A program made the position numbers and the translations under genes. The notes below the pieces were generated by a model that did not search any database, was not told the DNA's origin, and saw only the letters and a list, made by a program, of their open reading frames with translations. This document shows, in pieces, positions 57,716-64,000 of a DNA stretch of 64,000 bases; position 1 is the stretch's first letter; each line of letters opens with the position of its first letter. Location of the stretch: positions 45,320 to 109,319 of the forward strand of contig DEAU01000039.1 of NCBI GenBank assembly GCA_002348705.1, in the 5' to 3' direction. Origin of the DNA: Candidatus Neomicrothrix sp. UBA2974. Lineage in GTDB: Bacteria; Actinomycetota; Acidimicrobiia; Acidimicrobiales; MedAcidi-G1.

Positions 57716-59976
57716 GTGAGACGACTCGCTTCCGAATGCGGGTCCTTGCAATCATCGGTCTCTCACTGTTTGCCACTCTGGCGGCACGCCTCTGGTATCT
57801 CCAGGTGATGGTCAGCGAACGCGCCGTGGCGGTGGCTCAGAGCAACGTCACGCGGGTCATCACGGTTCCGGCTCCCCGAGGCCGGATCCTCGATGTTCAG
57901 GGTCGGGTACTAGTGGGGAACCGGACGACGACGGTACTCACTATGAATCGGCATCAGCTTGATGAGGCGGATTTCAACCAAGAGCGAACCAGAGCCATGC
58001 TCACGGAGATCGCATTGGAGATCAATCGGAGTGGCCATCTTCTCAAAGTCTCTGACGTGGAGAGGGCGTTGAGGGATCCGTCCTACGGGCGGTACGACGA
58101 CGTGCCCATTGCCCATGACGTAGAAGCGGACCTGCTCGTCTATTTCGGTGAACGACCTGAAAGATTTCCTGGAGTCCGAGTATCAGAAAGCACTGTGCGG
58201 TCTTATCTCTACGGTGATCTTGCTACTCACGTTCTGGGCTGGGTGGGACCGGTCAATGACAAAGAGTTGGGAAATCGGCGCCCACCGCCTGGCAAGGAAT
58301 ACCGGCTGCGAGATCATATCGGGAAGGCCGGCGTGGAACTTATGTTCGAAGACGACCTCCGCGGAGTGGCCGGCCGCAAGGTGGTTGAGGTCGACCGACT
58401 CGGCGAAATAGTCAGGGAGCGACCTGACCTTTTTGTGCCGCCCGAGCCCGGCGACGACGTGATTCTCGCCTTGAACGTCGACATCCAGTACTTAGTCGAG
58501 CGCGAACTTGAACGCTCGATCTACCAAGCTCGGCTTCAGGAGCCGGAACAGGATCCGAATAACCCTTCGCTGCTCTTACCCACCTATGACGCTCCTGGGG
58601 GAGCGTTGGTGGTCCTGGACCCGCGCGACGGGTCAGTTTTGGCACTGGCCTCCTATCCGTCCTATGACCCGAATGAGTCGATCGGAGGATTTACGTCAGA
58701 GAGGTGGGCGGAACTGAACGACCCGGCGAACGACCTGCCTATGTTTAATCGGGCCATCCAAGGCGAGTACGCGCCTGGATCAACATTCAAGCTCTTCACA
58801 GCTCATGCTGCCTGGCATTCCGGAGTCTTTGGCGTCGGGTCGATACCTGGAGCTGATGTCGCTTGGCAAGACCCAGGTGCCTACGTTCTGCGTAGTTGCG
58901 GGGATGTGGACCCGACTGACCCACCTCCGGGCTGTCGGTACAGAAATGCTGGCGAGAAACAGTATCAGGACGTTGATCTGGCCCGGAGTCTGACGGTCTC
59001 GAGTGATGTCTATTACTACAAGATCGGTGAGTCGATCTACGTAAATTCCAGCCATCCAGACACGGCGGTTCAAGACGCGGCCGCCAAATATGGCCTGGGA
59101 TTCGAGACAGGTATCACTCTGCCGTTCGAACAGGACGGCTACCTGCCGACACCGGCTAACCGTCGGCAGCGACACGAGGACAACCCAGTGGCCTTTCCGG
59201 AGTGGGGTTGGTCGACTGGCGACAATGTGATTACCGCTATCGGCCAAGGAGAGGTTCTGGTTACGCCACTGCAGTTAGCCAATGCATTTGCCACATTTGC
59301 CAACGGCGGTAATCGCTTCGCGCCAAACGTGGTCGACCGGGTAGTCGACCGGGATGGTGAAGTGATTCGGGCGTTCGGGCCGCGACAGTTGTCCGACGTC
59401 GACATTGACAGCGGATTTAGAAAGCGAGTCCTAGCCGGCCTGACCGGGGTAACTGCCGACGAGGAGGGAACGGCCTACTGGGCCTTCAACACCGAGGCCA
59501 CCGGAGGCACCTACTTTCCACTTGAAGAATTTCCCGTGGCTGCTAAAACAGGAACAGCCGAGGTTCGTGGCAAAGCGGACACGTCGATCTTCGCTGCCTT
59601 TGCTCCAGCGACGACTCCAACCCACACCGTTGTAGCGGTTCTCGAAGAGTCAGGCTTCGGTTCGAGTGTGGCTGCCCCGCTAGTCGCTCGTGTTCTAGAA
59701 AAGATGTTGGAAGAAGCCGTGCCTTCCGCGCCCCTAGCGGTCGAACGCTATGCCCGTTCAGCAGCGCTGCCGCTCTGTGTCGCGTGGCACCAGTGGCGGA
59801 CTGGGAACACGCTCGATCGCCTAGACGCCGCCGACCCTACGTTGGAGGATGTCGGAGGCCCAGTGCTCGACGCCTCGGGACGGGTATTGGTCCGAGGCGT
59901 CGAGGTCTACTGTGAAGACCTACTAGAGGAGGTCCTCGACACCTTCGAGGATGAGTCAGTGAGAGGCAACGGCTGA
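57712..59976 (+). CDS. mrdA: Penicillin-binding protein 2 (elongasome transpeptidase)
   Basis: Class B penicillin-binding protein of 754 residues. It has one N-terminal membrane helix, a dimerisation/pedestal region with PAPRGRILDVQGRVLV, and a transpeptidase domain with active-site GEYAPGSTFKLF (Ser-x-x-Lys), SSD in the second motif and AAKTGTAE (KTG). It cross-links peptidoglycan during elongation and works with RodA. The C-terminal tail after KTG is long (about 140 residues). Overlaps with mreD and rodA indicate a single transcript. Confidence 0.95.
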   Translation: MSETTRFRMRVLAIIGLSLFATLAARLWYLQVMVSERAVAVAQSNVTRVITVPAPRGRILDVQGRVLVGNRTTTVLTMNRHQLDEADFNQERTRAMLTEIALEINRSGHLLKVSDVERALRDPSYGRYDDVPIAHDVEADLLVYFGERPERFPGVRVSESTVRSYLYGDLATHVLGWVGPVNDKELGNRRPPPGKEYRLRDHIGKAGVELMFEDDLRGVAGRKVVEVDRLGEIVRERPDLFVPPEPGDDVILALNVDIQYLVERELERSIYQARLQEPEQDPNNPSLLLPTYDAPGGALVVLDPRDGSVLALASYPSYDPNESIGGFTSERWAELNDPANDLPMFNRAIQGEYAPGSTFKLFTAHAAWHSGVFGVGSIPGADVAWQDPGAYVLRSCGDVDPTDPPPGCRYRNAGEKQYQDVDLARSLTVSSDVYYYKIGESIYVNSSHPDTAVQDAAAKYGLGFETGITLPFEQDGYLPTPANRRQRHEDNPVAFPEWGWSTGDNVITAIGQGEVLVTPLQLANAFATFANGGNRFAPNVVDRVVDRDGEVIRAFGPRQLSDVDIDSGFRKRVLAGLTGVTADEEGTAYWAFNTEATGGTYFPLEEFPVAAKTGTAEVRGKADTSIFAAFAPATTPTHTVVAVLEESGFGSSVAAPLVARVLEKMLEEAVPSAPLAVERYARSAALPLCVAWHQWRTGNTLDRLDAADPTLEDVGGPVLDASGRVLVRGVEVYCEDLLEEVLDTFEDESVRGNG

Positions 59977-61121
59977 TGGTCGACCTCCGCCGGCCCGACT
60001 ACGAGCAGCCACGAGTATTTCGCCACATCGATCTCTTGATGCCAGTGCTGGCTGTGGCTGTCGCCGCCGCGGGGATCGTGATGGTCTATTCGGCTACTCG
60101 CGGACCTGCTACCGAGCTCCGACCAGCCGAGACCTTTTATCTGCACCGCCAATGGCGAATGGCCGGCGTGGGCGTGGTCGCCATGGTTCTCACCGCCTGG
60201 TTCGGGCATCGACGCGTCCAGCGTCTGGCGTGGCTAGTCCATGGCGCAATGCTTGCTGTTCTTGGATTAGTCCTCGTGGTCGGGATCGAAGTCAAGGGGG
60301 CTAGAGCTTGGTTCCAATTCGGCAACTCTCAGTTCCAACCATCTGAACTGGGAAAAGTTGCGTTGATTGTGGTGCTGGCTGCCTGGTTGGGGCGAAGTGA
60401 GGAGCCATCTATCTCTCGGGTAGGAGCGGCGCTTCTACTGGCCGCGGGACCGGTGGCCCTTATAGCGGCTCAACCCGACTTGGGGACAGTGCTGGTCTAC
60501 GGAGCGATAGTGGCTGGGATGGTCTTGGTCGCTGGCGTCAAGGGTCGTCACCTCATGCTTCTTGGCCTCCTGCTGGTTACTGGCTTGGTAGCAGTGCTGG
60601 AGTCCGATGTTCTCGAGGATTATCAGGTTCGTCGCCTCATGGTTTTCGTCGAAGACGAGGCGAATTCGAAGGCCAACTACAACCTCGAGCAGGCAGAGAT
60701 TGCCATCGGTAATGGGGGGCTTACCGGTCGGGGGCTCTTCCAAGGGACCCAAAACAATTCCGCACTTGTTCCCGAACAGCAGACCGACTTCATCTTCACA
60801 GTGGTGGCAGAAGAGTTGGGCTTCGTCGGAGGAGTAGTACTCCTAGGGCTTTTGGGCTTACTCCTTATGCGGGTTTGGCGCATCGGGCAGATGTCCGACG
60901 ACCGGTTTGGGTTGTTGCTAGCAGCGGGCACGTTTTCGATGATTGTCTTCCAGGTCTTCCAGAGTGTGGGAATGTCCACGGGGATCATGCCCATCACAGG
61001 TATCCCCTTTCCACTAATCAGCTATGGGGGCTCGTCTCTGCTGGCCACCTTTGTTGCTCTTGGACTAGTGCAGAGCGTTCATATGCGGCGACACGAGTCG
61101 CTGAGTAGACCGGTACGCTGA
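59976..61121 (+). CDS. rodA: Peptidoglycan glycosyltransferase RodA
   Basis: SEDS-family glycosyltransferase of 381 residues with about ten hydrophobic helices. The hallmark segments NSQFQPSELGKVALIVVLAAWLG, AQPDLGTVLVYG, QQTDFIFTVVAEELGF and GIPFPLISYGGSSLLATF are intact. It polymerises lipid II for elongation together with PBP2. ATG 59976 overlaps the mrdA stop. The length is normal. Confidence 0.96.
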   Translation: MVDLRRPDYEQPRVFRHIDLLMPVLAVAVAAAGIVMVYSATRGPATELRPAETFYLHRQWRMAGVGVVAMVLTAWFGHRRVQRLAWLVHGAMLAVLGLVLVVGIEVKGARAWFQFGNSQFQPSELGKVALIVVLAAWLGRSEEPSISRVGAALLLAAGPVALIAAQPDLGTVLVYGAIVAGMVLVAGVKGRHLMLLGLLLVTGLVAVLESDVLEDYQVRRLMVFVEDEANSKANYNLEQAEIAIGNGGLTGRGLFQGTQNNSALVPEQQTDFIFTVVAEELGFVGGVVLLGLLGLLLMRVWRIGQMSDDRFGLLLAAGTFSMIVFQVFQSVGMSTGIMPITGIPFPLISYGGSSLLATFVALGLVQSVHMRRHESLSRPVR

Positions 61122-61127
61122 CTAATC

Positions 61128-63119
61128 ATGAGTTCGCTTTGGCTCGAACTCGAACGTGTCCTTGGCGAGGTCCAGAAACCGGCACGCTACATCGGCTGTG
61201 AGGACGGAATGACCGTTCCGGAGCACAGCCCAGATGCGGTTGCATGGCTTCTCTGCTACCCAGACACTTACGAGGTTGGCCTACCCAATCAGGGTCTTCA
61301 GATCCTCTATGAGATTCTCAACGAGCGGCCCGACGCGGTGGCCGAGCGGGCCTACGCGCCATGGACTGACCTCGCAGCGATCCTGCGTAGGGAGGGTCTT
61401 CCCTTCTTCTCTGTCGATACCCACAGGTCGGCACGCGACTTCGATGTTTTGGCTTTCAATCTCTCAGCGGAACTCGTCTATACGAACTTGCTGGAGTGTG
61501 TCGATCTGGCAGGAATGCCAGTCCGGACGGTCGATCGGACAGAGAACGATCCATTGGTGATGGTCGGTGGCCACTGTGCCTACAACCCGGAACCTCTGGC
61601 CGACTTCGTGGATGCAGCGGTTCTCGGTGACGGCGAGGAGGTTGTCTCAGAAATTACCGAAGTTCTTGCGAGATGGAAATCCTCGGGAGGAGGACCGAGA
61701 GTCAACCTTCACCGGAAGTTGGCTGCTGTGCCCGGTGTATACGTTCCGTCGCTATACAAGGCGGAATTCAAAGGCGGCTACCTAACCGGAATTCATCCGA
61801 TTCCGGGTTCTGATGGTGTTCCTAAAGTGGTGGAAAAGCGAACAGTTGCCAATCTGGCTGACTGGCCGTACCCGAAGAACCAACTGGTCCCGCTTACAGA
61901 GGTGGTCCACGACCGGCTGAACGTGGAGGTTTTCCGGGGTTGTACCCGAGGATGCCGCTTCTGTCAGGCGGGGATGATTACTCGACCAGTGAGAGAGCGT
62001 CCCGCCGAACAGGTTCGGACGATGGTCGCCGATGGCCTGCGCAGAACCGGGTACGACGAAGTCGCGCTCACTTCCTTAAGCACCGCAGACTTCAGCGGTA
62101 TTGAGGAGGTAGTGGCTTCTACGGTTTCTGACGAAGCCTGTGGACAGGTATCGGTGTCGCTACCCAGTTTGCGAGTCGACGCGTTCACTGTCGGTATTGC
62201 CGCAGAGATCCAGAAAGCTCGTCGTACCGGTCTGACGTTTGCTCCAGAGGCCGGTACATGGCGAATGCGACAGGTCATCAATAAATTGATCAGTGAAGAG
62301 GACCTTTACGCCGCCGTGGAGTCGGCATATTCGCAGGGTTGGCGTCGGGTAAAGTTGTACTTTCTTATAGGCCTCCCGACTGAGACCGACGAGGACACTC
62401 TGGGCATCCTTGAGATGGCGAGACGTTGCGTGGAGGTGGGACGTCGACACCTTCGGAGCCCATCGGTCACGGTCTCCGTCGGTGGTTTCGTACCCAAGCC
62501 GTTTACTCCGTTCCAGTGGTTCGGTCAGAACACCGAAGTCGAACTTCGTCGCAAAGTTGGCCTCCTTCGGGATGAGCTGAAACGTAAAACGAAGCTTTAT
62601 CGTGGGGTTCAGTTCAAGTGGCACGACCCTCGGGCCACGGTGGTGGAGGGGCTGCTGAGTCGCGGCGACCGACGCCTCTGCGACGTAGTTGAGGCCGTCT
62701 GGCGGGGCGGCGGCGTCTTCCAGGAGTGGAGTGAGCATTTCGACCTCGAGCTCTGGAGTGAAGCGGTCGCGGCAGCTGGACTTTCTTTCGAGGAGACGGT
62801 TTACCGACACAGGATGGAGGACGAAGCATTCGCTTGGGACCACCTGTCGGCTGGTCTTCACCGCGATTTTCTCTGGCAAGACTGGCGGGACGCACTTGAT
62901 GCAGTGGGTCTGGAGGACTGTCGCTGGACACCCTGCTACGACTGCGGAGCCTGCACTGGTTACGGGATCGAGCACGTGGTGGCTTCGGCGGTCCCACCGG
63001 CAGGCGGCAGTCAGGGGACGGGTCAGGACTTGAGTGTTGTCGGCGAGGTTCCGGTAGCGCTGCTCTCCCAACCTCCTGTGGGTGGCGTCGAAGCGACTGA
63101 GGTCGAGGCGGTGTTGTGA
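61128..63119 (+). CDS. TIGR03960-family radical SAM protein
   Basis: This is a radical SAM protein of 663 residues. An N-terminal B12-binding-like region (YPDTYEVGLPNQGLQILYE) is followed by the iron-sulfur motif RGCTRGCRFCQAGM (C-x3-C-x2-C) and the usual barrel segments, then a C-terminal part ending with DCGACTGYG. Proteins of this family occur beside the DUF2344 protein and RNase E/G in many actinobacteria; their reaction is not known. The ATG lies six bases after rodA. Confidence 0.92.
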   Translation: MSSLWLELERVLGEVQKPARYIGCEDGMTVPEHSPDAVAWLLCYPDTYEVGLPNQGLQILYEILNERPDAVAERAYAPWTDLAAILRREGLPFFSVDTHRSARDFDVLAFNLSAELVYTNLLECVDLAGMPVRTVDRTENDPLVMVGGHCAYNPEPLADFVDAAVLGDGEEVVSEITEVLARWKSSGGGPRVNLHRKLAAVPGVYVPSLYKAEFKGGYLTGIHPIPGSDGVPKVVEKRTVANLADWPYPKNQLVPLTEVVHDRLNVEVFRGCTRGCRFCQAGMITRPVRERPAEQVRTMVADGLRRTGYDEVALTSLSTADFSGIEEVVASTVSDEACGQVSVSLPSLRVDAFTVGIAAEIQKARRTGLTFAPEAGTWRMRQVINKLISEEDLYAAVESAYSQGWRRVKLYFLIGLPTETDEDTLGILEMARRCVEVGRRHLRSPSVTVSVGGFVPKPFTPFQWFGQNTEVELRRKVGLLRDELKRKTKLYRGVQFKWHDPRATVVEGLLSRGDRRLCDVVEAVWRGGGVFQEWSEHFDLELWSEAVAAAGLSFEETVYRHRMEDEAFAWDHLSAGLHRDFLWQDWRDALDAVGLEDCRWTPCYDCGACTGYGIEHVVASAVPPAGGSQGTGQDLSVVGEVPVALLSQPPVGGVEATEVEAVL

Positions 63120-63901
63120 GAGTCCGAATTCGATTCACCAAAGTTGGCAAAGTGCGCTTTACGAGTCATCGCGACGTCGCTCGAATCTGGGAACGGGCGG
63201 TCCGACGTGCAGGAATCGCTGTGGCCTACAGCCAAGGCTTTTCGCCGCGTCCGAAGTTGTCCTTCGGGCTTGCACTATCGACCGGGCACGAATCCGTGGC
63301 GGAATATCTCGACGCGGACCTATTGGATGACCGCTTCGGTTCGACCGAAGCCTGGGGGGCGGGTCGGTCGAAGACGACATCGGTCGAATTGATGAATGCT
63401 CTGAACGGAGTGCTCCCAGCGGGCATGGACGTCATTGCGGTGGCTCCAGCCCCCGGCGGTGACTCGCTGCAACAGGCAGTGGTGGCTTGCACATGGGCGA
63501 TTCACCTCGACAACGTCAGGCGGTCGGATGCCGAATCGTGGGTTGCCGGGGTACTGGCCCGGCGGGAGCTTGTGGTGGAGCGCGAGCGCAAAGGTAAGCC
63601 AGTAGTTGAAGATCTCCGACCTCAGGTTTTGGCACTGAGCACGTTAGATGACACTCGCGATAACAGTCTTTATGCCGTTGAATCGGAGTCAGAGATCGAA
63701 AATGCCGGACTTCGGCTTCTAGCCGAGCTCGGAACTCAGCCCCGGGCGCTCAGGCCTACCGAACTGCTGGCGGCCGTGGGTCCGCCACTAGCGGTCCGAT
63801 CTGTGTGCAGGATGAATCAATGGATGTTGCAGGGAGCCGACCGCGAGGAACCGTTGCCGGTCGCGGTTGCCCCTGCCCCGTCGACCAAGGAGTCGACGTG
63901 A
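63116..63901 (+). CDS. TIGR03936-family radical SAM-associated protein (DUF2344)
   Basis: This is a protein of 261 residues that always accompanies the TIGR03960 radical SAM protein. The N-terminal RIRFTKVGKVRFTSHRDVARIWERAVRRAGI and YSQGFSPRPKLSFGLALSTGHES are characteristic. The role is unknown, probably a substrate or partner protein of the radical SAM enzyme. The GTG start overlaps the upstream stop as GTGA. Confidence 0.91.
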   Translation: MRVRIRFTKVGKVRFTSHRDVARIWERAVRRAGIAVAYSQGFSPRPKLSFGLALSTGHESVAEYLDADLLDDRFGSTEAWGAGRSKTTSVELMNALNGVLPAGMDVIAVAPAPGGDSLQQAVVACTWAIHLDNVRRSDAESWVAGVLARRELVVERERKGKPVVEDLRPQVLALSTLDDTRDNSLYAVESESEIENAGLRLLAELGTQPRALRPTELLAAVGPPLAVRSVCRMNQWMLQGADREEPLPVAVAPAPSTKEST

Positions 63902-63913
63902 TGAGAAGGGAAC

Positions 63914-64000
63914 ATGGCAGTGAACAGCGAAGAGGATCCCCAGAAACAAGGGACCAGAGAGAAAACAGCGGCTGAGCCCGCACCGAAGATTGGGGACAGT
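63914..64000 (+). CDS. Start of a gene, probably Rne/Rng family ribonuclease (3' end missing)
   Basis: ATG 63914 follows AAGGGA closely and the frame stays open to the window end (29 codons). The visible peptide is hydrophilic and charged (VNSEEDPQKQGTREK), like the disordered start of RNase E/G proteins. The identification rests on the usual gene order in actinobacteria (TIGR03960, TIGR03936, then RNase E/G, rplU, rpmA), not on motifs. An ATG at 63901 in another frame closes after 24 codons. Confidence 0.6.
   Translation, partial: MAVNSEEDPQKQGTREKTAAEPAPKIGDS

Noticed and set aside
62160..63071. 303-codon minus-strand frame opposite the TIGR03960 radical SAM gene
   Set aside because: Long only because of codon bias on the other strand; the radical SAM motifs are on the plus strand.
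1..64000. CRISPR array, rRNA operon or intact insertion sequence
   Set aside because: No regularly spaced identical repeats, no rRNA-like sequence and no full transposase were found.

Overview
The window looks like chromosomal DNA from a free-living, probably marine, actinobacterium of the Acidimicrobiia type. This is inferred from gene content and order, not from a marker gene. The G+C content is moderate (by eye about 55%). GTG/TTG starts are common and some starts look leaderless. There are several F420/LLM-type and DDN-type reductases. A RamB/ScfR-type regulator sits beside the glyoxylate genes. A tig-clpP-clpX-folC-ndk-mreBCD-mrdA-rodA block is followed by the radical-SAM pair and the start of what is probably an RNase E/G gene. 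No CRISPR array, rRNA, complete insertion sequence or phage was seen.

Layout. (1) 1-8 kb: a dipeptide/oligopeptide-type ABC importer split over two strands (binding protein cut by the window edge, two permeases and one ATPase on +; the second ATPase on -). Between the arms lie a hydrolase, an amidohydrolase and an aminotransferase, which suggests uptake and breakdown of a small amide or amino compound. (2) 8-24.6 kb: an accessory catabolic zone on both strands. It holds a PNPOx-like flavoprotein, alpha/beta hydrolases, a tightly overlapping RidA / small GatC-AtzG-like protein / amidase / fatty-acid hydroxylase set, an amidohydrolase, an LLM reductase, an SDR, an ArsI/CadI-like VOC protein, an MDR dehydrogenase, a phytanoyl-CoA dioxygenase-like protein, and TauE/SafE, MFS and DUF6159 membrane proteins. 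(3) 24.7-32.3 kb: the most unusual part. It has an exported lipoprotein fusing an esterase-like domain, an HNH nuclease domain and an Excalibur domain, bracketed by 49-bp imperfect direct repeats. It also has LppM-like, DCC-family, DUF1214 and DDN genes, three tandem zinc-ribbon membrane proteins with a common header and different membrane parts, and two diverged copies of a very short ORF flanking that trio. The region ends at tRNA-Lys and tRNA-His. (4) 32.5-45 kb: a DAO-type oxidoreductase, tRNA-Arg, a hydrolase, an LLM protein, a Baeyer-Villiger-like monooxygenase, arfB, a cell-wall amidase, then aceB-aceA divergent from a RamB-like regulator, cpdA-like and tRNA-Gly. (5) 45.3-49.7 kb: a four-gene catabolic operon of two aldehyde dehydrogenases, a DUF1185 protein and a hydrolase. 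(6) 49.8-64 kb: conserved housekeeping genes on + for protein quality control, folate and nucleotide metabolism, rod shape and peptidoglycan elongation.

How it fits together. The conserved block at the right makes and shapes the cell. The left and centre import and degrade organic nitrogen compounds, esters, ketones and aldehydes, and the glyoxylate shunt (aceA, aceB) allows growth on the resulting C2 units. The best candidates for undescribed biology are the esterase-HNH-Excalibur lipoprotein, the zinc-ribbon trio with flanking micro-ORFs, and a possible structured RNA with a factor-independent terminator at about 18.02-18.13 kb. Function assignments come from motif reading; no database search was run.
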